Part shown: piece by piece, positions 8,312 to 16,177 of the stretch
Numbering within the stretch: position 1 is the stretch's first letter
Layout of the letters: every line of letters begins with the position of its first letter
Assembly (NCBI GenBank): GCA_004020365.1
Contig: SAQR01000004.1
Coordinates: 113,827-177,826 of the forward strand
Direction of reading: 5' to 3'
DNA: 64,000 nucleotides
From: Mesorhizobium sp.
Lineage (GTDB): Bacteria; Pseudomonadota; Alphaproteobacteria; Rhizobiales; Rhizobiaceae
Made by a program: the position numbers and the translations under genes
The notes under the pieces: model-generated
Seen by the model: the letters and a program-made list of their open reading frames with translations, nothing else
Databases searched by the model: none
What the model was told of the DNA's origin: nothing

Positions 8312-10761
8312 CACTCCGCCGCCTGCGCGAAGCCGACGGAAGCCATCGGCCGGAATTCGTGTTTGTCCTTGCCGGAAACGCGTTCCGACCACGGGTCGAC
8401 CTGGGCGAATCTCTGCGAAAAGACGAAGCGGTCGAAATAGGCCTTGCGCTTTTCGCCATCGTCCATGATCTGGCGCTTGATCTCGGCGATGCCGATGCGC
8501 TTGGCCCATTTGTAGATGCGCTCGAGATAGCGGCCCTGCTCGCGATACATTTGCGTCAGCGCCACGATATGCTCCAACGCCTCGTCCTCGGTCTTGACCA
8601 GGCCGAGCACCTCGGTGCCCTTGATATCGAGGCCGGCTGCCCCGGCGAAATGGATCTCGTAGCCTGAATCGACGCAGATCACGCCGACATCCTTGCAGGT
8701 TGCCTCGGCGCAGTTCCTTGGGCAGCCCGACACCGCCATCTTGACCTTGGCGGGCGTCCACGAGCCCCACATGAATTTCTCGATGCGGACGCCGAACCCC
8801 GTCGAATCCTGCGTGCCGAAGCGGCACCAGTCCGAACCGACGCAGGTCTTTACCGTGCGCAGTCCCTTGGCATAGGCGTGGCCGGAGACGAAGCCGGCCT
8901 GGCCAAGATCGGCCCACACCGCCGGCAGATCCTCCTTGCGGATGCCGAGCATGTCGATGCGCTGGCCACCGGTGACCTTGACCATTGGAATTTCGAATTT
9001 GTCGACGACATCGGCAATGGCGCGCAGTTCGGCGGCATTGGTGACGCCGCCCCACATGCGCGGCACCACCGAATAGGTGCCGTCCTTCTGGATGTTGGCG
9101 TGGACGCGCTCGTTGATGAAGCGCGACTGGTAGTCGTCAGCATACTCGTCCGGCCAGTCGCAGACGAGATAATAATTGAGCGCCGGCCGGCATTTGGCGC
9201 AGCCGCAGGAGGTGGTCCATTCCAGTTCCTGCATGACGGCGGGAATGGTCTTCAGGCCCTTGGCCTTGATCAGCCGGCGGACCTCATCATGGCCGAGCGT
9301 GGTGCAGCCGCACATCGGTTGCACCGCCGCCGGATTGTATTTGTCGCCGATGGTCAGCACCATCAGCTTCTCGACCAGCCCGGTGCAGGAGCCGCAGGAG
9401 GCGGACGCCTTGGTGTGAGCGCGCACGTCGTCGAGCGAGGTCAGGCTTTTGGCCGTGATCGCGCCAGTGATCTTTCCCTTGCAAACGCCGTTGCAGCCGC
9501 AGATTTCCGCATCATCCGGCAAGGCTGCAACGGCCGCCATAGGGTCCAGGGAGGCGCCTCCCTGGTATGACTGGCCGAAGATAAGCGTGTCGCGCATTTC
9601 CGATATGTCGGTCTGCTTCTTCTTGAGGTCGTTGAACCAGGCGCCGTCCGCCGTCTCGCCGTAAAGCACGGTGCCGATGATGCGGTCATCCCTGAGCACC
9701 AGCCGTTTGTAGACGCCAGCGGCGGCATCGCGCAGTACGATCTCCTGGCGGTCCTCGCCCTCGGCGAAGTCGCCGAGCGAGAACAGCTCGATGCCGGTAA
9801 CCTTGAGCTTGGTCGGCGTGTCGGAATGGACGAAGGCGGCGGCCTCGTCGCCGGCCAACTGGCTGGCGGCGACACGGGCCATCTCATAGAGCGGTGCGAC
9901 CAGGCCGTAGACCATGCCATTGACCTCGGCGCACTCGCCCAGCGCGAAGATGTCGGGGTCATTGCTGCGCATGCCGGCATCGACGACGATGCCGCGATTG
10001 ACGGCAATGCCGGCGTCTTTCGCCAGCGTCGCATTCGGCCTGATGCCCACCGCCATCACGACCAGCGTCGCCGGGATGATGGTGCCGTCGGCGAGTTCCA
10101 CCTGCTCGACCTTACCGTTGCCTGTGATCGCCTGGGTGTTGGCCTTGGTGATGACCTTGATGCCGCGTTGCTCGACAGCGCGCTGCAAGAGATAGCCGGC
10201 GGCCGGATCGAGCTGACGCTCCATCAGCGTCGGCATGACATGCAGCACGGTGACGTCCATGCCCTGCGCGTTCAGGCCCGCAGCCGCCTCCAGCCCTAGC
10301 AGGCCGCCGCCGATAACCACGGCCTTGGCCCGTGACTGGGCGGCCAGCATCATCGCCCGAACGTCGTCGAGATCGCGATAGGTCAGCACGCCGGGCAGAT
10401 CATGGCCGGGCACCGGGATGATAAACGGCACCGAGCCGGTGGCGATGACGAGCTTGTCGTAGGGCTCGGTGACGCCGTGGTCGGAGGTGACGGTCTTTGC
10501 CTGCCGGTCGATGGCGACGATCTTGTGTCCCTTGTAGAGGGTGATCCCGTGCTTGATGTACCAACCATCGCCATGGATGATGATCTCCTCATAATCCTTT
10601 TCGCCTGACAGAACCGGCGACAGCATGATGCGGTCGTAGTTCACGCGCGGCTCGGCGTTGAAGATGGTGACCTGGTAGCGGTCCGGCGCCTTTTCCAGCA
10701 GGTGCTCCAGCATGCGCCCGGGGGCCATGCCGTTGCCGATGATGACGAGTTTTTCGGTCAT
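8311..10761 (-). CDS. nirB: nitrite reductase [NAD(P)H] large subunit NirB
   Basis: 816-residue siroheme nitrite reductase, converting nitrite to ammonium in the cytoplasm. The order is: N-terminal FAD/NAD(P)H oxidoreductase (VIIGNGMAPG; second dinucleotide motif VVIGGGLLGLEAAAG), BFD [2Fe-2S] region (CGCNGVCKG and CGSCTG, then further Cys pairs), then the ferredoxin-like and siroheme/[4Fe-4S] domain with CVGSDWC and SGCPRNCAEA. Start ATG 10761 has GGAG upstream; the frame extends further 5' but that part overlaps the narK end and is not family-like. A 24-bp copy of its first codons also occurs at 12700-12723. Confidence 0.95.
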   Translation of the reverse strand: MTEKLVIIGNGMAPGRMLEHLLEKAPDRYQVTIFNAEPRVNYDRIMLSPVLSGEKDYEEIIIHGDGWYIKHGITLYKGHKIVAIDRQAKTVTSDHGVTEPYDKLVIATGSVPFIIPVPGHDLPGVLTYRDLDDVRAMMLAAQSRAKAVVIGGGLLGLEAAAGLNAQGMDVTVLHVMPTLMERQLDPAAGYLLQRAVEQRGIKVITKANTQAITGNGKVEQVELADGTIIPATLVVMAVGIRPNATLAKDAGIAVNRGIVVDAGMRSNDPDIFALGECAEVNGMVYGLVAPLYEMARVAASQLAGDEAAAFVHSDTPTKLKVTGIELFSLGDFAEGEDRQEIVLRDAAAGVYKRLVLRDDRIIGTVLYGETADGAWFNDLKKKQTDISEMRDTLIFGQSYQGGASLDPMAAVAALPDDAEICGCNGVCKGKITGAITAKSLTSLDDVRAHTKASASCGSCTGLVEKLMVLTIGDKYNPAAVQPMCGCTTLGHDEVRRLIKAKGLKTIPAVMQELEWTTSCGCAKCRPALNYYLVCDWPDEYADDYQSRFINERVHANIQKDGTYSVVPRMWGGVTNAAELRAIADVVDKFEIPMVKVTGGQRIDMLGIRKEDLPAVWADLGQAGFVSGHAYAKGLRTVKTCVGSDWCRFGTQDSTGFGVRIEKFMWGSWTPAKVKMAVSGCPRNCAEATCKDVGVICVDSGYEIHFAGAAGLDIKGTEVLGLVKTEDEALEHIVALTQMYREQGRYLERIYKWAKRIGIAEIKRQIMDDGEKRKAYFDRFVFSQRFAQVDPWSERVSGKDKHEFRPMASVGFAQAAE

Positions 10762-10780
10762 GTCTTGATCCACTCCGGTC

Positions 10781-12082
10781 TCACTCAGCCGCGAAGGAAA
10801 GGCCTGAAGCTTCGGCGGCGGCCGCGCGCTCCATCCGCCGGATGCTGAAGTGCATCCAGGCAAAGCAGGTGGCGACGATGACGAAGAGCAGCATGAAGCA
10901 GCTCGACCAGACGCCGGTGAGGTCGTTGAGTGCGCCGAAGGCGATTGGCAGGATAAAGCCGCCGAGCCCGCCAATCATGCCGACAACGCCGCCGACCGCG
11001 CCGACACTCTGCGGGTAGTAAGCCGGGATGTGCTTGTAGACGGCGGCCTTGCCAAGGCTCATGAAGAAGCCGAGCACGCAGGCAACGGCTATGAAGGCGA
11101 ACGGGCCGATCTCGAAATGGAAGGCGATCGGCCCGTTGATGCCGCGCACGACGTAGTCTGCCGAGGGGAGAGACAGAACGAGAGTCGCGACGGCACTGAC
11201 TGCGAAGGTCCAGTAGAGCACGGTGCGGGCGCCGATCCGGTCGGAAAGCACGCCGCCATAGGCGCGGAAGATACTTGCAGGGATCGAATAGGCCGCGCCG
11301 ATCATGCCGGCGGTCGCGATGCCGAAGCCGTAGACGCCGATCAGGTAGCGCGGCAACCACAGCGACAGCGCCACGAATGCACCAAAGGCGAAGAAATAAT
11401 AGAAGGCGAAGCGCCAGACCTGCAGGTTCTTCAGCGGCGCGAATTCCTGCAAGAAGCTTCTCGCGGGCGCCGCCTTGCCGGCGCGGCGCTCGAGGATGAC
11501 CGGATCGTCGCCGGTCGTGAACCAGAAGACGGCGGCCATGACGACGAGTGCTGCCGCCCAGATCAGCGCGACCGACTGCCAGCCCCAGGAGAGAAGCACG
11601 AACGGTGCCAGGAACTTGGTGACCGCGGCGCCGACATTGCCGACACCGAAAATGCCAAGCGCCGTGCCCTGCTTGCCGGCCGGGAAGAAGCGCGAGACAT
11701 AGGCGACACCGACGGCGAAGGAACCACCGGCGAGCCCAACGCCTAACGCGGCGACCAGCATCTGTCCGTAGGTGTGCGCAAAAGCGAGCAAGAAGGTCGC
11801 GAGCGCCGCCGCAAGCATGGTCGCGGTGTATACCAGCCGTCCGCCAAAACGGTCGGTCCAGACACCGAGCACCATGCGCACGAGCGAACCGGTGAGGATC
11901 GGCGTGCCGACCAGCAGGCCGAACTCCGTCTCGTTCAGCCCAAGGTCCTGCTTTATGCGCACGCCGATGATTGAAAATATCGTCCACACCGCGAAGCAGA
12001 CAGTGAAGGCGATGGTGGACATCACAAGCGCCTGCCGGGGAGCATTGTCCTGGCTGGGCGCGGCTGGGAGATTTGCGGTCAA
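10781..12082 (-). CDS. narK: nitrate/nitrite MFS transporter NarK-like
   Basis: 433-residue major facilitator with 12 predicted TM helices, of the nitrate/nitrite porter family. Seen: the MFS loop 2-3 motif GVWTDRFGGR and a nitrate-signature-like GNVGAAVTKFLAPF in the fifth helix region, plus VGAVGGVVGMIGGLGGF near helix 11. The start is TTG at 12082 with CGGAG seven bases upstream; no ATG is available in frame. It is the first complete gene of the narK-nirBD-nasA operon and lies 55 bp after a truncated nrtA-like reading frame. Function: uptake of nitrate and/or export of nitrite at the inner membrane. Having both NarK and NrtABC in one locus suggests two uptake routes. Confidence 0.9.
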   Translation of the reverse strand: MTANLPAAPSQDNAPRQALVMSTIAFTVCFAVWTIFSIIGVRIKQDLGLNETEFGLLVGTPILTGSLVRMVLGVWTDRFGGRLVYTATMLAAALATFLLAFAHTYGQMLVAALGVGLAGGSFAVGVAYVSRFFPAGKQGTALGIFGVGNVGAAVTKFLAPFVLLSWGWQSVALIWAAALVVMAAVFWFTTGDDPVILERRAGKAAPARSFLQEFAPLKNLQVWRFAFYYFFAFGAFVALSLWLPRYLIGVYGFGIATAGMIGAAYSIPASIFRAYGGVLSDRIGARTVLYWTFAVSAVATLVLSLPSADYVVRGINGPIAFHFEIGPFAFIAVACVLGFFMSLGKAAVYKHIPAYYPQSVGAVGGVVGMIGGLGGFILPIAFGALNDLTGVWSSCFMLLFVIVATCFAWMHFSIRRMERAAAAEASGLSFAAE

Positions 12083-12137
12083 CGTCTGGCTCCGGTTTGC
12101 GGCGCGGGAGGCACCGCGGATGTTTGTGGGTGAATGA

Positions 12138-12329
12138 TCAGCGGCGCGGCATCGGTGCGTGCAACGAGACCGGGCTCGCCACGGTCAGGTCCTTGCTTTC
12201 CGTCTTGGCGCCGACGGGAAACAGCAGGAGCGCGGCGGTGAACAGCGCCGCCGTCGGCGCGCTGCTGGCCAGAAAATCGCGGCGCGTGAAGTCCGCGAGG
12301 GACGCGCCAGTTCCGATCCGTTTCGTCAT
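12138..12329 (-). pseudogene. truncated nrtA-like 5' remnant (63-codon Tat signal ORF)
   Basis: Reading frame of 63 codons whose first ~45 match the start of NrtA 3.5 kb away: same MTKRI opening, same TRR-x-FL twin-arginine motif (TRRDFLASSA vs TRRNFLMASA), similar hydrophobic stretch and PxGA end. The rest (after GAKTESKDL) is unrelated and the binding-protein domain is missing. The ribosome binding region (AACCGGAGACGACGATG) also matches that of nrtA. The simplest reading is a remnant left when the nrtA promoter, leader and start were copied in front of narK. It keeps an intact start and may still be translated as a short exported peptide or serve to couple translation. Confidence 0.75.
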
Positions 12330-12383
12330 CGTCGTCTCCGGTTGGGCGCCGCTTGGGACCGGCGCCGTCGATCGCGTAAAAAC

Positions 12384-12479
12384 AAAAAAGCCGCCGATCA
12401 GGTCTTTGCGCGCCCTTCCATCCGGGATCGCGTATTGACCTGAGCGGCAGCTTTGCCTGTGGCGCCCGCCATTGGACGC
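12384..12479 (-). promoter_or_regulatory. ANTAR-type two-hairpin antitermination leader, copy B (narK operon)
   Basis: Read on the minus strand. Hairpin 1 (12479-12462) has stem GCGTCC/GGGCGC and hexaloop AATGGC. Four bases later hairpin 2 (12457-12446) has GGC/GCC and hexaloop AAAGCT. Both loops have A at position 1 and G at position 4, the signature of ANTAR protein targets. The 3' arm of hairpin 2 is also the start of a terminator arm, GCCGCTCAGGTC (12448-12437), which pairs with GACCTGA..GCGGC (12404-12390) followed by six T (12389-12384). NasT binding should block the terminator. Confidence 0.75.
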
Positions 12480-12516
12480 CGTGTCACTTGGCCCTTCCGG
12501 ACCTACGTTCTGAAAT

Positions 12517-12531
12517 GCAGGAAGCGTGCCA
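12517..12531 (-). promoter_or_regulatory. sigma-54 promoter upstream of narK leader
   Basis: Minus-strand TGGCACGCTTCCTGC fits the -24/-12 consensus (TGGCAC, then GC; GG and GC separated by ten bases). The expected transcription start near 12505 would place ANTAR hairpin 1 about 26 nt from the RNA 5' end, as in the nrtA copy. Confidence 0.7.
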
Positions 12532-12621
12532 ATTCGACATCGCTCCAGATTATCGAATGAAATCAATGTGAACCGCAGCCGCGCGATTTTTGACCAAGCC
12601 CGGCGGCGGATCAAAGATTAG

Positions 12622-12723
12622 TCAGAATGCCTTGCACAGCAGCATAATATTTGTGCAATGCGGTAGATTGCCCATTGCCGATGCAGATTGCCAATTGTAG
12701 ATGATGACGCGTTTTTCGGTCAT
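12622..12723 (-). pseudogene. nirB 5'-end remnant after nrtC
   Basis: Seven bases after the nrtC stop, an ATG at 12723 (GGAG seven bases upstream, inside the nrtC end) opens a 33-codon frame beginning MTEKRVII. Its first 24 bases match the true nirB start (MTEKLVII, 10761-10738) at 23 of 24 positions; similarity then stops. It is best read as the scar of an ancestral nrtC-nirB junction. It ends inside the upstream part of the copied promoter region. Confidence 0.7.
12632..12658. promoter_or_regulatory. TTGCAC/GTGCAA inverted repeat, copy B
   Basis: TTGCAC and GTGCAA arms 15 bp apart, about 100 bp upstream of the sigma-54 promoter, where an enhancer-binding protein site is expected. An inner reading GCAC-N7-ATGC is close to the NtrC half-site arrangement (GCAC-N7-GTGC). 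The same element occurs before nrtA and nasT. Confidence 0.5.
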
Positions 12724-12727
12724 GGCC

Positions 12728-13525
12728 TTACTCCGCGGCTTCGACGAAGCGGTGGCGTTCGTAGAGGAACTTCAGCACCGCCTCACGGCAGCGCAGGAAG
12801 GTCCGGTCGGAGGAAAGCTCGATGCGCGAGCGCGGCCGGGCCAGCGGCACGGCAAGCACCTCGCCGATGGTCGCCGCTGGACCGTTGGTCATCATGACGA
12901 TGCGATCGGACAACAACACCGCCTCGTCGACATCGTGCGTGATCATGATCGTCGTCGAGCCAAGCCTCGAATGGATATCCATCACCGCATCCTGCAGATG
13001 GGCGCGCGTCAGAGCGTCCAGCGCACCGAAGGGCTCGTCGAGCAGCAGGATCTTCGGCTCCATGGCCAGCGCGCGGGCGATGCCGACGCGCTGCTTCATG
13101 CCGCCCGATATCTCGGCGGGCCGCTTGTCCCTGGCATGCGCCATCTGTACGAGGTCGAGATTGCGCATGATCCAGTCATGCCGCTCGGCCTTGGTCCTGG
13201 CCGAACCGAACACCTTCGACACCGCCAGATTGATGTTCTCGTAGACGGTGAGCCACGGCAGCAGGCTGTGGTTCTGGAACACCACGGCGCGCTCGGGTCC
13301 GGGGCTGTCGACCTCCTTGTTTTCGAGCAGGACCGCGCCGGCGGTCACTTTCGTCAGCCCGGCGATCAGGTTGAGCAAGGTCGACTTGCCGCAGCCGGAA
13401 TGGCCGATGATCGAGACGAATTCGCCCTTGTCGATGGTCAGCCGGATGTCCTTCAGCACCTCGCTGACCTGGCCGCCGCGGGCGAAGGATTTGTCGATAT
13501 GGTCGAGCTTCAGATAGGCCGTCAT
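12728..13525 (-). CDS. nrtC: nitrate ABC transporter ATP-binding protein
   Basis: 265-residue ATPase of the nitrate/sulfonate/taurine importer family. Walker A is GHSGCGKST (about residue 40), signature motif ISGGMKQRVGIARALA, Walker B KILLLDEPFGALD, switch His in MITHDVDEA. It lacks the extra substrate-binding-like domain of cyanobacterial NrtC, so it is the single NrtD-type ATPase used twice. ATG 13525 has GAGGAGAGG upstream; the longer frame is not family-like. It follows nrtB with an 11-bp gap and energises nitrate uptake at the inner membrane. Confidence 0.93.
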   Translation of the reverse strand: MTAYLKLDHIDKSFARGGQVSEVLKDIRLTIDKGEFVSIIGHSGCGKSTLLNLIAGLTKVTAGAVLLENKEVDSPGPERAVVFQNHSLLPWLTVYENINLAVSKVFGSARTKAERHDWIMRNLDLVQMAHARDKRPAEISGGMKQRVGIARALAMEPKILLLDEPFGALDALTRAHLQDAVMDIHSRLGSTTIMITHDVDEAVLLSDRIVMMTNGPAATIGEVLAVPLARPRSRIELSSDRTFLRCREAVLKFLYERHRFVEAAE

Positions 13526-13535
13526 TGCCCTCTCC

Positions 13536-14432
13536 TCACTTTGCCGTTGTGCCGCGGGTGACGAAGGCGCCGACCGCCGCGACCAGGCGATCGAGGCAGA
13601 AGCCGGTGACGCCGATATAGGCGAGCGCAACGATGATGTCGGGCAGCCGCGACGAGTTCCAGGCGTCCCAGATGAAGAAGCCGATGCCGACGCCGCCTGT
13701 CAGCATTTCGGCGGCGACGATGGCGAGCCAGGACAGGCCGATGCCGATCCTCAAGCCGGTGAAGATGTAGGGTGCTGCGGCCGGCACCATGATCTTCACG
13801 AAGAATTCGAGCTGGTTGAGCCTGAGGATGCGGGAGACGTTGCGATAATCCTCTGGAATGTTGCGGACGCCGACGGCAGTGTTGATGATCACCGGCCAGA
13901 TCGAGGTGATGAAGATGACGAAGATCGCCGACGGGCTGGAATCGCGGAACGCAGCCAGCGACAGCGGCAGCCAGGCGAGCGGCGGCACGGTGCGCAGGAT
14001 CTGGAACACAGGATCGAGGCCGCGCATCGCCCAGATCGACTGGCCGACCAGAGCGCCGAGTGCGACGCCGACGATGGCAGCCAGGCCGAAGCCGATGGCG
14101 ACGCGCTGCAGCGAGATCAGCACCCGCCAGGCCAGCCCGATATCCTGCGGACCATAGTCGAAGAACGGATGTGCGATCAGATCGTAGGCCTCGTTCCATA
14201 CCTGGCTAGGTGGCGGCAAGCTGGCGTTGGGCGACGAGCAGGCGATCTGCCAGATGACGAGCATGACGACGATGACGATTGCCGGCGGTACCAGCGTGCT
14301 CGCCAGCTTGCCGGCGATCGCGGCGGGATCGAAGCGGCGTCTCACCTTGGCGGTGAAAGCTATGACTTCTGCGGGCTTGGCAGGCGTGGGGAACGCCTTC
14401 ACCTTGGTGTCCTCGATGGCTTGGATAGACAT
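13536..14432 (-). CDS. nrtB: nitrate ABC transporter permease
   Basis: 298-residue inner membrane permease of the NrtB/SsuC type with about six TM helices; the cytoplasmic EAA loop region (near NVSRILRLNQLEF, about residue 200) contacts the ATPase. Three starts are possible: GTG 14477, ATG 14456 and ATG 14432. ATG 14432 is chosen because AAGGAG lies 12 bases upstream and the other two have no ribosome binding site. Second gene of nrtABC; 66 bp after nrtA. Confidence 0.9.
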   Translation of the reverse strand: MSIQAIEDTKVKAFPTPAKPAEVIAFTAKVRRRFDPAAIAGKLASTLVPPAIVIVVMLVIWQIACSSPNASLPPPSQVWNEAYDLIAHPFFDYGPQDIGLAWRVLISLQRVAIGFGLAAIVGVALGALVGQSIWAMRGLDPVFQILRTVPPLAWLPLSLAAFRDSSPSAIFVIFITSIWPVIINTAVGVRNIPEDYRNVSRILRLNQLEFFVKIMVPAAAPYIFTGLRIGIGLSWLAIVAAEMLTGGVGIGFFIWDAWNSSRLPDIIVALAYIGVTGFCLDRLVAAVGAFVTRGTTAK

Positions 14433-14498
14433 TTTCGCAAAAAGCTCCTTGAGCATTGGCGTGACAGGCGGCGCCACAAGCGCCGCTTGCCGGCGACG

Positions 14499-15815
14499 TC
14501 AGGCCGATGCCTTGATCTTCAGGCTGTCGAGATAGGCGGACGGATTGGCCGGATCGAAGATCTTGCCGTCGAAGAAGGTCTCGACGCCGCGCGATGAAGA
14601 CGCCGGGATGTCGGCTGCCGCGACGCCGAGATCCTTCGCCGCCTCGCGCCACAGATCTTCGCGGTTGACCTGATCGACCAGCGCCTTGATGTCGGTGGTC
14701 GCCGCGAATTTGCCCCAACGGATGTTTTCGGCGAGGAACCAGCTGTCGTGGCTCTTGAACGGATAGGACACACCGCCCTTCCAGAACTTCATGTAAAGGT
14801 CGGTGCCGGTGGCGACGCGGTCGTTGCCGTAATTGATGTCGCCCTTGAGGCGGCCGATGATGTCGGCGGTCGGCACGTTCATCCATTGCCGCTTGCCGAT
14901 GATGGCCGCCATCTCGTCCTTGTTTTCCATGGCTTCGCACCATTGCTGGGCTTCCATGACGGCCATCAGGATCGCCTTGGTGGCGTTCGGGTTCTTGTCG
15001 ATGAAGGTGGCGCGCAGGCCGAGCGCCTTTTCCGGATGGCCTTTCCACAACTCGCCCGTGGTGGCGGCGGTGAAGCCGACGCCCTGATGGACGAGTTGCT
15101 CGTTCCACGGCTCGCCGACGCAGAACACGTCCATGTTGCCGACCTTCATGTTGGCGACCATCTGCGGCGGCGGCACGACGATGGTCGAGACATCCTTGTC
15201 GGGATCGATGCCGCCGGCAGCCAGCCAGTAGCGCAACCAGAGATCATGGGTGCCGCCCGGGAAGGTCATGGCGGCTTTCACCTCCTTGCCTTCGGCCTTC
15301 TTGGCCGCAAAGGCGTCCTTCAGCTTGGAGGCATCGAGGCCGACGCCGGTGCCGGCATATTCCTGCGCGACGGAAATCGCCTGGCAGTCGTAGTTGAGCC
15401 GCGCCACAATCGCCATCGGCATCGGCTGGTTGTTCTGCGTCACCTTACCGGTGTGCATCAGGTAAGGCATTGGCGTCAGGATATGGGCGCCGTCTATGCC
15501 GTTGGCTTCGCCACCGAGCATCAGATTGTCGCGTGTCGCGCCCCAGGAGGCCTGCTTGAGCACCTCGACATCGGGCATGCCGAATTTTTCGAACAGGCCC
15601 TTCTCCTTGGCGATCATCAGCGGCGCTGCATCGGTCAGCGCGATAAAGCCGAGCTTGGCGCCGGTGACTTCCGGAGCTGCCGTCGCCGCATAGGCGCCGG
15701 ACGGCAGCAGCGCGCGCGCCGCCGCCAGCGTTGCCGCGGTGGCAGCACTTGCCATCAGAAAATTGCGGCGGGTCATGCCCTCGAGAGGGGCTTCAATCTT
15801 GATGCGTTTCGTCAT
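14499..15815 (-). CDS. nrtA: nitrate ABC transporter substrate-binding protein
   Basis: 438-residue CmpA/NrtA-type periplasmic nitrate-binding protein. The N-terminus carries a Tat signal: MTRRNFLMASAATAAT followed by a hydrophobic stretch and cleavage near GAYA-ATA (residue ~43). The binding domain opens with KLGFIALTDAAPLMIA. Other family blocks are GGTHDLWLRYWLAAGGID, IVVPPPQMVANM, FCVGEPWNEQLV and the C-terminal FFDGKIFDP. ATG 15815 has GGGAG upstream. It is preceded by a 186-nt leader with ANTAR hairpins and a sigma-54 promoter, so expression needs nitrogen limitation and nitrate. Its cytoplasmic paralogue NasS is the next gene upstream. Confidence 0.94.
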   Translation of the reverse strand: MTKRIKIEAPLEGMTRRNFLMASAATAATLAAARALLPSGAYAATAAPEVTGAKLGFIALTDAAPLMIAKEKGLFEKFGMPDVEVLKQASWGATRDNLMLGGEANGIDGAHILTPMPYLMHTGKVTQNNQPMPMAIVARLNYDCQAISVAQEYAGTGVGLDASKLKDAFAAKKAEGKEVKAAMTFPGGTHDLWLRYWLAAGGIDPDKDVSTIVVPPPQMVANMKVGNMDVFCVGEPWNEQLVHQGVGFTAATTGELWKGHPEKALGLRATFIDKNPNATKAILMAVMEAQQWCEAMENKDEMAAIIGKRQWMNVPTADIIGRLKGDINYGNDRVATGTDLYMKFWKGGVSYPFKSHDSWFLAENIRWGKFAATTDIKALVDQVNREDLWREAAKDLGVAAADIPASSSRGVETFFDGKIFDPANPSAYLDSLKIKASA

Positions 15816-15877
15816 CGTCGTCTCCCGTTGGGCACTGCTTGGGATCAGCGCCGTCGATTGCCGTGCTCGGTCAAAAC

Positions 15878-15974
15878 AAAAAAAGCCGCCGGCCAGGCCG
15901 TCGCGCGTCCGTCCATCCGGGATCGCGTGTTGACCTGAGCGGCAGCTTTGCCTGTAGCGCCCGCCATTGGACGC
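15878..15974 (-). promoter_or_regulatory. ANTAR-type two-hairpin antitermination leader, copy A (nrtABC)
   Basis: Minus strand. Hairpin 1 (15974-15957): GCGTCC-AATGGC-GGGCGC. Linker TACA. Hairpin 2 (15952-15941): GGC-AAAGCT-GCC. Both hexaloops have A1 and G4. The terminator 5' arm GCCGCTCAGG (15943-15934) shares the GCC of hairpin 2 and pairs with CCTG..GCGGC at 15897-15885, followed by seven T (15884-15878). Hairpins 1 and 2 are identical to copy B while the terminator stem differs in ways that keep pairing. NasT, an ANTAR protein, is the expected ligand. Confidence 0.78.
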
Positions 15975-16012
15975 CCGTTCCGTGACCCCGAGAAGAGTCT
16001 GCTTATTGCAAA

Positions 16013-16027
16013 GCAGGAACCGTGCCA
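16013..16027 (-). promoter_or_regulatory. sigma-54 promoter upstream of nrtA leader
   Basis: Minus-strand TGGCACGGTTCCTGC matches the -24/-12 consensus with the required GG-N10-GC spacing. Expected start near 16001, giving a leader of about 186 nt to the nrtA ATG. It is 13 of 15 identical with the copy before narK. Confidence 0.72.
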
Positions 16028-16130
16028 GTTTCGGAATTGACGACAAACATCAATGAGATCAACGGCATGCCACAATCTTCCGGGCGCTGGCCCGCTGGGC
16101 GAGCAAGCCAAAGATTGTTCATTAGCGCAG

Positions 16131-16153
16131 TTGCACGCATAATTTTTGTGCAA
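16131..16153. promoter_or_regulatory. TTGCAC/GTGCAA inverted repeat, copy A
   Basis: TTGCAC-N11-GTGCAA, about 105-125 bp upstream of the sigma-54 promoter and just after the nasS stop codon. It contains GCAC-N7-ATGC, one mismatch from an NtrC-like arrangement. Candidate enhancer site. Confidence 0.5.
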
Positions 16154-16177
16154 TGCACCAGAATGGCGCGAAAATGA

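Noticed and set aside
15895-15933. GCG..CC/GG..CGC pairing inside the leader as the second ANTAR hairpin
   Set aside because: Its loop is eight or nine bases and lacks the A1/G4 pattern; the GGC-AAAGCT-GCC hairpin fits better and overlaps the terminator arm as expected.
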